Below are positions 6,341 through 14,189 of a DNA stretch of 23,681 nucleotides, piece by piece. The position numbers and the translations under genes were made by a program. Source of the stretch: CAYSIX01 sp964431205 (lineage in GTDB: Bacteria > Planctomycetota > Phycisphaerae > Phycisphaerales > Phycisphaeraceae); NCBI GenBank assembly GCA_964431205.1, contig CAYSIX010000031.1, positions 1 through 23,681 on the forward strand, read 5' to 3'. Position 1 is the stretch's first letter; each line of letters starts with the position of its first letter. The notes under the pieces were generated by a model. That model was not told the origin of the DNA. It saw only the letters and a program-made list of their open reading frames with translations, and ran no database searches.

Positions 6341-6616
6341 ATGCCCGAAGACGCACCGCGTAGGACAAAGTTGACTTACACCGTACGGATTCACCCTGAC
6401 GATCCGGACGAGGGCGGCTACTGGGTGGAGGTGCCCGCGCTGCCGGGGTGCGTCACCCAGGGCGAGACCTTCGAGGAGGCGCTCGCCAACGCCCGGGAAG
6501 CGATCCGCGGCCACGTCGAGGCGATAGCCCAGGTCGGTGAACCGATCCACACCGAGGACACCACGGACCACCCGATCACCACCACGGTCGAGGTGGAGAC
6601 AGTGCTGGCGGCATGA
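6341..6616 (+). CDS. hicB: HicB-family antitoxin
   Basis: This 91-residue protein has the HicB N-terminal fold: YTVRIHPDDPDEGGYWVEVP, then ALPGCVTQGETFEEALANA and AREAIRGHVEAI. In type II HicAB systems HicB binds and neutralises the HicA mRNA interferase and often represses the operon. No ribbon-helix-helix domain is evident in the short C-terminal part, so DNA binding by this protein is uncertain. The frame is open upstream to 6176, but the ATG at 6341 matches the family start and has GAGG shortly before it. Its stop overlaps the hicA start (ATGA at 6613-6616). The antitoxin frame is intact, while the toxin frame is broken. Confidence 0.87.
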   Translation: MPEDAPRRTKLTYTVRIHPDDPDEGGYWVEVPALPGCVTQGETFEEALANAREAIRGHVEAIAQVGEPIHTEDTTDHPITTTVEVETVLAA

Positions 6617-6836
6617 GCAAGCTTCCCCGCGCGAGGCCGCGACAAGTGGTCGCGGCCCTCAAGAAGGCGGGATTTGTCGAACTGCGGCAGCCGGAAGCCA
6701 CCTCCAGCTCTGGCACGCAGGCAAGCGGGTCATGGTGACCGTGCCGATGCACGCCGCCGAGATGAAGCGGGGCACGCTCCGCGGCATCATTCGGCAGTCG
6801 GGCCTGAGCCGCGAGGAATTCATCAAACTGCTGTAG
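6613..6836 (+). pseudogene. hicA: HicA-family toxin, frameshifted
   Basis: HicA toxins are small double-stranded-RNA-binding-fold mRNA interferases with a catalytic histidine. The first part, MSKLPRARPRQVVAALKKAG, continues to FVELRQP, and then the frame is wrong and stops at a TGA (6736-6738) after 41 codons. Moving one base at about 6691-6692 restores GSHLQLWHAGKRVMVTVPMH and then KRGTLRGIIRQSGLSREEFI to the stop at 6836. The repaired product would be about 74 residues, normal for HicA. The catalytic histidine (CAC at 6699) lies after the shift, so the frame-0 product should be inactive. A sequencing or assembly error is the main alternative, as is rare ribosomal frameshifting. The start overlaps hicB by ATGA. 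Confidence 0.85.
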
Positions 6837-6936
6837 TCCGTATTTCACCCGAGCCGCTGTCGTCGTGCTTGCTCGTCTGCTCCGCAACTAGAGTCAGCGC
6901 GGCGACGACGAGTACCGCACAGAGGCGGGTGCCGCG

Positions 6937-7257
6937 TTACGAACCGTCGTGCTCGCCAGCACGCTGCCGATCGGCGTCGTTCGCGGTCGGGTCGGCGGCG
7001 CGGCGGAGGTCGTCGAGCAGTTCCTGTCGGTTCAGCTCGTGGTAGAGCGAGAGCGACCAGGCGGCCACGACCCCGCTGGCCAGCGCCAGGACGATCAGCG
7101 GCAGGCGGTAGCGATCGACGGGGCTGACGTACTGCAGAACCAGGCAGGTCACGGTCGAGGCGGACATCAGCACGCCGGCGAGCAGCGCCACGAACCGCAG
7201 CCACCGTCCGGTGGGCCCGAGGAACCGGTTTCCGTTTCCGTCGCCGTTCCCGCTCAT
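6937..7257 (-). CDS. Small membrane protein coupled to recJ
   Basis: I do not recognise this 106-residue protein. After a Gly/Asn-rich start (MSGNGDGNGN) it has two hydrophobic segments, approximately residues 20-45 (WLRFVALLAGVLMSASTVTC) and 52-72 (RLPLIVLALASGVVAAWSLS). An acidic/basic C-terminal tail follows (HELNRQELLDDLRRAADP). It is probably an inner-membrane protein. The start ATG overlaps the recJ stop in an ATGA arrangement (7254-7257), so translation is likely coupled to recJ. The frame is open further upstream inside recJ, but that part is only a recJ shadow. It converges on the hic locus with 100 nt between stops. Confidence 0.72.
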   Translation of the reverse strand: MSGNGDGNGNRFLGPTGRWLRFVALLAGVLMSASTVTCLVLQYVSPVDRYRLPLIVLALASGVVAAWSLSLYHELNRQELLDDLRRAADPTANDADRQRAGEHDGS

Positions 7258-9041
7258 ACGCACACCGCCAGGGGTCGAAGGTCCTGCACGTGCAGGTCCG
7301 GCCGGCGCTGGCCCTGCCAGGTGGACAGCCGCGGCTCGACGACCAGGTCCAGCCGATCGCCCGCCGCCAGCGCCTCGGCCTGCTCGCCCAGCCCGAACCC
7401 GACCGCCCGCATCACCCGGCCGTTCTGTCGGCACCACAGCGCCAGGTGCTTGCCCTCGCGCCCGATCCGCTGCCCCGGCCGATCCAGGGTCACGTCACGC
7501 AGCAGCAGCCGCGGCGACGGGTTGCCCCGCCCGAACGGCGCCAGCCGCTCGAACCACTCGAGCACGTCCACCCGCATCGCGTCCAGACCGACCGTCGCCT
7601 CGACGCGCAGCAGCGGCCGCAGCTCGTGCGGCTCCAGGCGCGCGTTGACGTATTCGACCATCGCCGCGCGGAACGGCTCGACCGCGTCGGTCGCCAGCGT
7701 CAGCCCGCCGGCCATCGCGTGCCCGCCGTAACGCTTCAGGTGCTCGGCGCACGCGGTGAACGCGTCGAAGATCGACACGCCCTCGACGCTCCGCGCCGAG
7801 CCCTTGGCCGTGCCGTTCTCATAGCACAGCAGCACCGTCGGCCGGCCGAAGGCCTCGACCAGCCGGCTGGCGACGATGCCCACCACCCCCGGGTGCCAGC
7901 CCTCGCGCCCGAGCACGATCACGCGGTGATCCTCACGATCGAAACCGTGTTCGACCACCAGCCGCCGCGCCTCGTCGAAGATCTGTCGCTCGGTCGCGCG
8001 GCGGCGCTCGTTCTCCCGCGTCAGCAGCCGGGCGAGCTCGGCGGCCTCGGCTTCGCCGGCGTCGGTCAACAGCCGCACCGCCTCGGCCGCGTGGCCCATC
8101 CGCCCGCACGCGTTCAGCCGCGGGCCCAGCACGAACCCGACGTGGTACGCGTCGATCCGCTCGTCCCGCAGCCGCGACGCGTCGATCAGCGCGTTGAGCC
8201 CGACGAACCGCGTCTGCTTGATCCGCCCCAGGCCGTACACCGTCAGCACGCGGTTCTCGTCCACCAGCGGGACCACGTCGGCGACCGTGCCCAGGGCGAC
8301 CAGGCTCAGCAGGTCCACGAAGAGGTCGCGGAAGACGGCGGGCAGCCGATCGGAGCCGCAGAGCCGGCGCGCGAACTGCCAGGCGGTCTTGAACGCCACG
8401 CCGGCGCCGCACAGCTCGGCGAAGGGGTAGCGTGAGCCATCGGCGTGGGTCCGGCCGGGGTGCACGAGCACGTCGGCGTCGGGCAGGTGGTCGGGGTCGA
8501 AGCTGTGGTGGTCGGTGATGATCAGCTCGACGCCGAGGCCGCGGGCGGCGCGGGCCGGCTCGATGGCGGTGATGCCGCAGTCGACGGAGATGATCAGCGG
8601 GCGGTCGTCCGGGTCGTCGCCGGCGAGCTGGGCGATGGCCTCGGCGTTGAGGCCGTAGCCCTCGTCGAGGCGGTGGGGGATGTAGGTCTCGACGCGGGCG
8701 CCGGCGAGGGTGAGCACGTGCCAGAGGATGGCCGAGGCGGTGACGCCGTCGACGTCGTAGTCGCCGTAGATGACCACGCGTCGGCCGGCGTGGACGGCCT
8801 GGACGAGGCGTTGGGCGGCGGCGTCGGCGCCGGGCCGGCGGGCCGGGTCGTGCAGGTGGGTCAGGCGGGGGTGCAGGAAGCGGTCGCAGGCGGCTTCCTC
8901 GGCCAGGCCGCGGCCGATCAGCAGCCGCGCGACCAGCGGCGGCACGCCCAGCGCTCGGGTCAGGCGCTTCGGCAACTCGGCGTCCATCGGCGGGGGCGGC
9001 TCGACCAGCCGCCAGCGGCGTCGCGTCCCTGCTTCGTCCAT
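7254..9041 (-). CDS. recJ: Single-stranded-DNA-specific exonuclease RecJ
   Basis: RecJ degrades single-stranded DNA 5' to 3' in recombination (RecFOR pathway), mismatch repair and base excision repair. The 595-residue protein has the DHH phosphoesterase domain: YGDYDVDGVTAS near residue 95 (motif I), IISVDCGITA (motif II), ITDHHSFDPD near residue 178 (the DHH motif), and RLNACGRMG. The DHHA1 domain follows with HPGVVGIVASRL, GSARSV and YGGHAMAGGLTL, then a C-terminal OB-like segment (LAPFGRGNPSPRLLL). I start it at the ATG at 9041 (MDEAGTRRRWRLVEPP); the frame is open for another 148 codons, but those residues are low-complexity and unlike RecJ. A TATCAT 8 nt before the ATG would give an almost leaderless mRNA. 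The stop overlaps the next gene. Confidence 0.95.
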   Translation of the reverse strand: MDEAGTRRRWRLVEPPPPMDAELPKRLTRALGVPPLVARLLIGRGLAEEAACDRFLHPRLTHLHDPARRPGADAAAQRLVQAVHAGRRVVIYGDYDVDGVTASAILWHVLTLAGARVETYIPHRLDEGYGLNAEAIAQLAGDDPDDRPLIISVDCGITAIEPARAARGLGVELIITDHHSFDPDHLPDADVLVHPGRTHADGSRYPFAELCGAGVAFKTAWQFARRLCGSDRLPAVFRDLFVDLLSLVALGTVADVVPLVDENRVLTVYGLGRIKQTRFVGLNALIDASRLRDERIDAYHVGFVLGPRLNACGRMGHAAEAVRLLTDAGEAEAAELARLLTRENERRRATERQIFDEARRLVVEHGFDREDHRVIVLGREGWHPGVVGIVASRLVEAFGRPTVLLCYENGTAKGSARSVEGVSIFDAFTACAEHLKRYGGHAMAGGLTLATDAVEPFRAAMVEYVNARLEPHELRPLLRVEATVGLDAMRVDVLEWFERLAPFGRGNPSPRLLLRDVTLDRPGQRIGREGKHLALWCRQNGRVMRAVGFGLGEQAEALAAGDRLDLVVEPRLSTWQGQRRPDLHVQDLRPLAVCV

Positions 9042-9049
9042 GGCCGGCC

Positions 9050-9055
9050 ATGATA
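9050..9055 (-). promoter_or_regulatory. Possible -10 box abutting recJ start (near-leaderless)
   Basis: On the minus strand TATCAT ends 8 nt before the recJ ATG, with only GGCCGGCC between. There is no Shine-Dalgarno sequence. It is the same hexamer at nearly the same distance as in front of mtnP (1094-1099). No good -35 is visible. Confidence 0.3.
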
Positions 9056-9282
9056 CCGCCGACCCGGCGTGACGTTCGCCGTCCGACGCCGGCGCGCCCG
9101 CACCATCGATACGACCGCTACCGCCGCGCCGCGTTACGGTCGGCCAAGCTCCAGATTCCCCGCTTCGCCTCATGTCCCCGATCCCACACGCCGATCCCTT
9201 CCGCGGGCGATCGCTATGCGCCCGGGGCATCTCCAGGGACTGGCCGGCTCGGTCAGCAACGCCCGATCCAACCGTGTGAGGC

Positions 9283-9768
9283 ATGAAGGGTCCGTCCGTG
9301 AACGAGACAACCCAGCGATCGATGTCCGGTGACGTGGCGCGTCGAATCGGCCGCGGCTTCACCCTGGTCGAGATCCTCGTGGTCGTGGTGATCCTCGCCG
9401 TTCTCGCGGCGATGGTCGTGCCCCGGTTCGTCTCAGCCGCCGAGGAGTCCCGCGAGAACTCGCTGCGCATGAGCGTGCACCGCATCCGCGGCCAGCTCGA
9501 GATCTACCGCCAGCAGCACGCCAGCCAGTGGCCCACCCTCGCCAACTTCGAGGCACAGATGACCCAGGCCAGCAACGTCGAGGGCGCCACGAACACGCCC
9601 GGCACCCCGGGCTTCCCGTTCGGGCCTTACATCCGCGAGATCCCGGTCAACCCGTTCACCGGCACGCGAACCGTCGCGGACACGGCCATCGGCACCAGCG
9701 ACTGGTTCTACGACGAGGACTCGGGCGAGTTCCGCGCCAACGACACCGCCGAGCACGCCGACTACTGA
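9283..9768 (+). CDS. Prepilin-type N-terminal cleavage/methylation protein (GspG-like)
   Basis: This 161-residue protein is a type II secretion or type IV pilus pseudopilin-like protein. Prepilin peptidase would cut between G25 and F26 in GRGFTLVEILVVVVILAVLA, leaving the conserved glutamate at position 5 of the mature protein (E30), followed by one long N-terminal helix. The C-terminal globular part has GPYIREIPVNPFTG and DWFYDEDSGEFRAN, the calcium-loop-like end typical of major pseudopilins (GspG). The leader of 25 residues is somewhat long, so a GTG at 9298 or ATG at 9322 is possible instead. No secretion-assembly genes are adjacent; planctomycetes often carry many isolated prepilin genes. 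The upstream 9042-9282 gap is shared with divergent recJ. Confidence 0.9.
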   Translation: MKGPSVNETTQRSMSGDVARRIGRGFTLVEILVVVVILAVLAAMVVPRFVSAAEESRENSLRMSVHRIRGQLEIYRQQHASQWPTLANFEAQMTQASNVEGATNTPGTPGFPFGPYIREIPVNPFTGTRTVADTAIGTSDWFYDEDSGEFRANDTAEHADY

Positions 9769-9862
9769 GCGGCCGATCGCGGCGCCGAGGCGCCCGCCAC
9801 GGGACGGTATACTGTCGCGCAGTTGATCGGACGCGACACCGTTTCCCCGGCGAGGATCAGGG

Positions 9863-11269
9863 ATGATCCGCAGGCAGCAGAGCCCGAGGCTCGGCAGAAA
9901 ACCAAGACATAGGCGAGAGGGCGGCCGTTCGCGCGGCCGCCTTCTGCTTGCGCTCGCGGTCGGCGTGATGGCGGTGGCGATCGCCGCGTGCCACGGCGGG
10001 CGTCCGTCGCCCGACACGCCACGGCCGCGCCCTGCTGACGCGCCGCCGGCCCCGGCCTCGCCCCCGGCCGTGACCCGCGCCGAGCGCCCGCTTCGGGTCA
10101 CGATCGGGTCGGTGCCGGCCGTGCGCGTTCGCGTGGCCCGCGGTGCGTCGCGTGTGACGCTCGACGCCGCGTCGGCCCTGTCGGTCACGTCGGCGCCCGG
10201 CGTGCCCGCGGCGGCCAGGACCATGGCGACGCCGATGGTCGTGACGGTTCGTGACGGGGCGCTGCTGGTGCGGCCGCGCGTCGGCCAGACGCTGCGGTGG
10301 AACACGCGCGAGCTGTCGATTCACCCGGTCGCCGCCGACGTCGTCGAGGTGGACGGACGCGCGTACCCCGGTCGGCTCCGGGTGCGGGTGGCCTCGGGCG
10401 GGGACGGGGACGGGTCCGCCGCGCTGGACGTGATCAACGACGTGCCCATCGAGGCGTACCTGCCCGGCGTGCTCGAGCGGGAGCTGTACGCGACGTGGTC
10501 GCCGGCGACGTTCCGCGCCCAGGCCGTCGCCGCTCGCTCCTACGCGATCGTGCAGGCGTACCGCAAGCGGAACGAGCCGTTCGACCTCGAGTCCACCACG
10601 GCCAGTCAGGTGTACGGCGGGCGGGCGAGCAACCCGCGGGCGATCGACGCGGTCCGCCTGACGCGCGGCCGGGTGCTCGTGCACGACGGGCGCGTCGTCA
10701 CGGCGTTCTATTCGAGCTGTTGCGGCGGCGCGGGGCAGGACGCGGCCGCCGCGTTCGGGGTCGAAGAGGACCTGCCGCCGCTCCGCGGCACGCGGCACGA
10801 CTGGTGCCACGCCAGCCCGCACTATCGCTGGGGGCCGATCCGCCGCGACGCCGACGAGCTCGCCCGCCGGCTGCGCGCCTGGGGCGTGCGAAACCGGCAC
10901 GCCGTCGCCGCGATCGACGGGTTTCGACAGATCACGGTGCCGCGTCGCAACCGCACCGGTCGGCCGACCGCGTTCGTGGTGACCGACGCCCGTGGTCGGC
11001 GATTCGAGATGGCCTGCGAGTCGTTCCGTCACGCGTGCAACGCCGCCGCGACGGGCCTGCCCGCGGTGACGCGGTCCGATCGGATCAAGAGCAGCCACGT
11101 GGACGTATCGGTGCGCGATGGGGAGGTGGTCTTCGCCACCGGGCGCGGTTACGGGCACGGCGTGGGGCTGTGCCAGTGGGGGGCCGAGGGCATGGCGTTG
11201 CGCGGCTACGACGAGCGCGCGATCCTGGGAACGTATTATCCCGGGGCGACGATCGAGGCCGCCTACTGA
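9863..11269 (+). CDS. SpoIID/LytB domain lipoprotein
   Basis: This 468-residue exported protein has a basic N-terminus, a hydrophobic stretch and a lipobox IAAC ending at C43, so it is probably lipid-anchored. A variable Pro/Ala-rich linker follows, then a SpoIID domain from about residue 190: VPIEAYLPGVLERELYATWS with the conserved acidic residue, AQAVAARSYAI, STTASQVYGG, and TAFYSSCCGG. It ends with YGHGVGLCQWGAEGMA. Family members such as B. subtilis SpoIID are lytic transglycosylases acting on stem-peptide-free glycan; sporulation is not implied here. A perfect 8-bp hairpin (GGCGGCCG/CGGCCGCC, 9920-9941) lies within the signal-peptide codons. TATACT at 9808-9813 could be a -10. It converges on the Gfo/Idh gene 37 nt away. 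Confidence 0.9.
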   Translation: MIRRQQSPRLGRKPRHRREGGRSRGRLLLALAVGVMAVAIAACHGGRPSPDTPRPRPADAPPAPASPPAVTRAERPLRVTIGSVPAVRVRVARGASRVTLDAASALSVTSAPGVPAAARTMATPMVVTVRDGALLVRPRVGQTLRWNTRELSIHPVAADVVEVDGRAYPGRLRVRVASGGDGDGSAALDVINDVPIEAYLPGVLERELYATWSPATFRAQAVAARSYAIVQAYRKRNEPFDLESTTASQVYGGRASNPRAIDAVRLTRGRVLVHDGRVVTAFYSSCCGGAGQDAAAAFGVEEDLPPLRGTRHDWCHASPHYRWGPIRRDADELARRLRAWGVRNRHAVAAIDGFRQITVPRRNRTGRPTAFVVTDARGRRFEMACESFRHACNAAATGLPAVTRSDRIKSSHVDVSVRDGEVVFATGRGYGHGVGLCQWGAEGMALRGYDERAILGTYYPGATIEAAY

Positions 11270-11306
11270 ACGCGGCGTCGTGGGCGCTCGCGGGGGCGTC
11301 GGCGGT

Positions 11307-12437
11307 TCAGGCGGTCGGTTGAGCCGCGGCCGATTCCGGCAGCATCGCCGGTCGGTCGTGCGGCACGTGAACGACGTGGTGGCGGCCCTCGGTCGAGGAG
11401 GTCTCGAAGCCGATCATCGCGTCGAGCACGGCCAGGGCCAGGTCACCGGAAGCGCGGTGCGGGCGGCCTTCGCGGATGGCCAGGGCCATGTCGGCGACGC
11501 CGAGCGATCGGCCGTTCGGGTGCGCATGCCGCGGCTCGGCGTCGTGCCAGCCGTCGTCGTCACGGCCGCGCAGTCGGATCGGCCCGTCGAAGCGGTTGGG
11601 ATCGGGCACGCCGAGCGAACCCTCGCTGCCGATGATCGTGATCGGGAACGGGCCGGTGTCGGCGTGGCGGACGGCGAAGCTGGTGACGATCGTGCCGATC
11701 ACGCCGGAGGCGAACTCGATCGACCCGGAGACGTGGTCGGGGACCTGAACGTCGATGACCTTGCCGTGCTTGGGCTGGCTGGTGATGGTGCGTTGGGGGA
11801 TCTGGACACCGGTGATCCCGGACACGCGCCGGATCGGGCCGACGAGGTTGATCAGGGCGGTCAGGTAATAGGGCCCCATGTCGAGCATGGGCCCGCCGCC
11901 GGGGCGGTAGTAGAACTCGGGGTCGGGGTGCCAGGACTCGTGACCGGGGCAGAGCATGAAGGCCAGCGCCGCGAGGGGCCGACCGATCGCGCCCTCGTCG
12001 ATCAGGGCGCGGCAGGTCTGGTGGGAGGTGCCCAGGAACGTGTCCGGGGCGTTGCCGACGCGGACGCCCCGCTTGGTCGCCGCGTCGAGGAGGCGCCGGC
12101 CGTCCTCGGCGGTGACCGCCAGCGGCTTTTCACCGTAGACGTGCTTGCCCGCCTCGATCGCCCGCAGCGCCACCTCCGCGTGCGCCGCCGGGATCGTCAG
12201 GTTCACCACCAGCTCGATCGACGGGTCGGCCAGCAGCTCATCGACGGTGAGCGATCGCGGCACGGCGAACCTGCGTGCCTGCGCCGCGGCCCGTGCCGGG
12301 TCGAGGTCCGCGCACGCGGCCACGTCCAGGATCGGGTACTGCCGGGCCCGCTCGAGGTACTGGCCGCTGATGTTGCCGCAGCCGATCACGCCGACACGGA
12401 CCGGCTCGTGCGCCGGGGTTGCCGCCTCGAGCGTCAT
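11307..12437 (-). CDS. Gfo/Idh/MocA family oxidoreductase
   Basis: This 376-residue NAD(P)-dependent sugar or cyclitol dehydrogenase-like protein begins with a Rossmann fold: VRVGVIGCGNISGQY (G19-x-G21) and the acidic strand end CADLD. The family motif GEKPLAV has E103-K104-P105, the lysine being catalytic in most members. The C-terminal domain includes GGGPMLDMGPYYLTALINLVGP, where the aspartate helps substrate binding, and GSEGSLGVPDPNRF. The substrate is unknown, and no signal peptide is present, so it is cytoplasmic. The ATG at 12437 overlaps the LOG stop (ATGA, 12434-12437) and starts just ahead of the Rossmann fold; the frame upstream is a LOG shadow. Such genes are numerous in planctomycetes. 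Confidence 0.93.
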   Translation of the reverse strand: MTLEAATPAHEPVRVGVIGCGNISGQYLERARQYPILDVAACADLDPARAAAQARRFAVPRSLTVDELLADPSIELVVNLTIPAAHAEVALRAIEAGKHVYGEKPLAVTAEDGRRLLDAATKRGVRVGNAPDTFLGTSHQTCRALIDEGAIGRPLAALAFMLCPGHESWHPDPEFYYRPGGGPMLDMGPYYLTALINLVGPIRRVSGITGVQIPQRTITSQPKHGKVIDVQVPDHVSGSIEFASGVIGTIVTSFAVRHADTGPFPITIIGSEGSLGVPDPNRFDGPIRLRGRDDDGWHDAEPRHAHPNGRSLGVADMALAIREGRPHRASGDLALAVLDAMIGFETSSTEGRHHVVHVPHDRPAMLPESAAAQPTA

Positions 12438-13213
12438 GGCGACTTCGCCCCCGGGTTGGCCGGCGTGCTGGCCGCGTCGGCCCGCGCGCCCGCCGCGCTC
12501 GGAAACGTGAGCATCTGGTCCAGCAGACGTTCGGGCACGGCCTGGCGGCTCTGACGCAGCCAGACCTCCTCGTCGAACGACTCGCTGACGATCCGCACCG
12601 CGTCCTCGACCGAATCCGTGACTCGGAACAGGTTCATGTCCCGGGCGTGGATCGTCTCGTGCTTCTCCTGCATGGTGTGGCGCATCCAGTCGACCAGGCC
12701 GTCCCAGAAGTCGTGCCCGATGCACACGACCGGGAACGGGTCGATCTTGAGCGTCTGGATGAGGGTGATGGACTCAAAGAACTCGTCCATCGTGCCGAAC
12801 CCGCCGGGGAAGATGATGAACCCGCAGGCGTACTTGACGAACATGACCTTGCGGACGAAGAAGTAGCGGAAGTTGAGCCGGTAGTTCTGATAGCCGTTGG
12901 CTTCCTGCTCCTGCGGCAGGGCGATGTTGAGCCCGACGGACTTGCCGCCGGCCTCGAAGGCGCCGCGGTTGGCCGCCTCCATGATGCCCGGCCCCCCGCC
13001 GGTGATCACCGCGAGCTTCGCGTCGACGATCTGCCGACCGCACGCCAGGGCCTGCTGGTAGCGCGGGTCGTCCGCCTTCGTCCGCGCCGAGCCGAACACG
13101 CTGATCGCCGGACCGACCTCGAGCATCACCTCGAAGCCGTCCACGAACTCCGAGAGAATGCGGAACAGCCGCCACGTCTCACGGCTCAGCGTTGCGTCCG
13201 TGTCCTGGGGCAT
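12434..13213 (-). CDS. LOG-family protein (TIGR00730-type Rossmann fold)
   Basis: This 259-residue protein carries both LOG signatures: GGGPGIMEAAN at residues 72-82 and PGGFGTMDE at 136-144. The family includes cytokinin-riboside 5'-monophosphate phosphoribohydrolases (LONELY GUY) and AMP/nucleotide-monophosphate hydrolases such as PpnN, so nucleotide N-glycosidic hydrolysis is likely. Earlier literature often mislabelled such proteins lysine decarboxylase. N-terminal (1-35) and C-terminal (220-259) extensions surround the core; the tail is Ala/Pro-rich. It lies 34 nt downstream of rplT and overlaps the oxidoreductase, so it may be partly read from the ribosomal-protein promoter. Confidence 0.92.
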   Translation of the reverse strand: MPQDTDATLSRETWRLFRILSEFVDGFEVMLEVGPAISVFGSARTKADDPRYQQALACGRQIVDAKLAVITGGGPGIMEAANRGAFEAGGKSVGLNIALPQEQEANGYQNYRLNFRYFFVRKVMFVKYACGFIIFPGGFGTMDEFFESITLIQTLKIDPFPVVCIGHDFWDGLVDWMRHTMQEKHETIHARDMNLFRVTDSVEDAVRIVSESFDEEVWLRQSRQAVPERLLDQMLTFPSAAGARADAASTPANPGAKSP

Positions 13214-13247
13214 CGCGGTTCACTAAGGGGGGATGCGCGAAGCCGGC

Positions 13248-13625
13248 TCAGCGGCCCGCGGGGGCCTCGTCGCCCCGGGCGTCTTGCGCGACCTGCACGA
13301 TCCGGTCGAACGCCGCCGGGTCGGCGATCGCGACCTCGCTGAGCATCTTGCGGTTCAGCGCGACGTTGGCGGCCTTGAGCCCGGCGACGAACCGGCTGTA
13401 CATCATGCCCCGCGCACGCACCGCGGCGCTGATCCGCGTGATCCACAGCCGACGGTAGTCGCGCTTGACCAGACGCCGGTGCTCCGTCGCGTACACGTCC
13501 GCGCGGATCACCGCTTCCTTGACCGAACGCCAGTGTTTGCGCCGTCCGCCCCGCTTGCCCTTGGCCGCCTTGAACCACCGGTTCTTGGCCTGGCGGCGGG
13601 CGGCGCCCTTCGTTGTTCGTGGCAT
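13248..13625 (-). CDS. rplT: 50S ribosomal protein L20
   Basis: L20 binds 23S rRNA and is needed for early 50S assembly. The protein is 125 residues and matches the family from the start: MPRTTKGAARRQAKNRWFKA, then KGKRGGRRKHWRSVKEAVIR, YRRLWITRISAAVR, MYSRFVAGLKAANVALNRKM and FDRIVQVA. The C-terminus has a short tail. AGGAAG about 8 nt before the ATG is a good ribosome binding site. It follows rpmI by 100 nt, as in most bacteria; L20 often represses this operon by binding its own leader RNA. The intergenic stretch contains a perfect 14-bp palindrome (13655-13668). Confidence 0.98.
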   Translation of the reverse strand: MPRTTKGAARRQAKNRWFKAAKGKRGGRRKHWRSVKEAVIRADVYATEHRRLVKRDYRRLWITRISAAVRARGMMYSRFVAGLKAANVALNRKMLSEVAIADPAAFDRIVQVAQDARGDEAPAGR

Positions 13626-13654
13626 CGTTCAGCTTCCTTTCGCGAGTACGGGGG

Positions 13655-13668
13655 TCGGCGATCGCCGA
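13655..13668. promoter_or_regulatory. 14-bp palindrome between rpmI and rplT
   Basis: TCGGCGATCGCCGA is a perfect palindrome in the rplT leader, about 30 nt before the start codon. It could be a protein-binding site or a chance high-GC palindrome; it contains the GCGATCGC octamer that is over-represented in some genomes. Confidence 0.25.
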
Positions 13669-13725
13669 TCACCGACGCTTGGGCCCGGCTCACATGCTCG
13701 CCCGGCGTCTCGCCGCCGGATCGAC

Positions 13726-13938
13726 TCAACCCTGCCGCCGCAACGGCAGACGCAGCATCGCCCCCAACCGCTTCAGGTCATCCGGCGACGCCGTCTTCGC
13801 CCGACGCAACTGCCTCACACGCTTGCCCGGCTTGTGGCTCTTGAGGTGCTGTCCGCCCACACGCTGGTACTTGACCTTCCCGCGAGCGGTCACCTTCATC
13901 CGCTTGAGCACACCCTTATGCGATTTCAGCTTTGGCAT
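13726..13938 (-). CDS. rpmI: 50S ribosomal protein L35
   Basis: This 70-residue protein begins MPKLKSHKGVLKRMKVTARG, followed by KVKYQRVGGQHLKSHKPGKR and a basic tail, characteristic of L35. I chose the ATG at 13938 rather than an in-frame codon 21 nt upstream because MPKLK/MPKMK is the universal start, and AAGGA precedes it. It is followed by rplT. The usual first gene of the operon, infC, is not upstream; instead there is a repeat element and a tRNA on the opposite strand. The operon has therefore been split or rearranged in this lineage. Confidence 0.97.
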   Translation of the reverse strand: MPKLKSHKGVLKRMKVTARGKVKYQRVGGQHLKSHKPGKRVRQLRRAKTASPDDLKRLGAMLRLPLRRQG

Positions 13939-14032
13939 CACGGCCTTCCTTCTCGACACGGCGAGCCGAACATTCTAACGCCCGCGGCCGGCCATGCAAA
14001 CCCGCGCGCCGGGCCCACCGTCGTGCCAGCCC

Positions 14033-14135
14033 GGGATGTCGTCCAGAAGAGGGGCACCCGCGACGGCGAGCGCATTCGTCCTCTTCTTCTTCGGTGGGCG
14101 GCCGTCTCGCCCGCCCCACTTGTGGACGATACCCC
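14033..14135. repeat. Short inverted-repeat (MITE-like) element, copy B
   Basis: The ends are inverted repeats matching at 18 of 22 positions (14033-14054 against 14114-14135). It shares with copy A the interior CGACGGCGAGCGCATT (14061-14076) and the 20-nt block CGCCCGCCCCACTTGTGGAC (14108-14127 here, 6162-6181 there). It is a little longer, with extra CTTCTT bases in the middle and more degraded ends, and no clear flanking direct repeat. It lies between rpmI and tRNA-Ile. Confidence 0.75.
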
Positions 14136-14160
14136 CGGTCTGCCGGTCGATCGCGGTCTC

Positions 14161-14189
14161 TTGACCCCGCGGGGCGGATGGCCTAGCCT
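14161..14189 (+). promoter_or_regulatory. Candidate promoter of tRNA-Ile
   Basis: TTGACC (14161-14166) is a 5/6 -35 match, followed after 17 nt by TAGCCT (14184-14189), which keeps the T-A-...-T of a -10 box. Predicted initiation near 14196 leaves a short leader before the mature tRNA at 14219. Confidence 0.5.

Noticed and set aside
9042..9485. An N-terminal extension of RecJ of up to 148 residues
   Set aside because: The extra residues are low-complexity and unlike RecJ; the protein starting at 9041 already has normal length.
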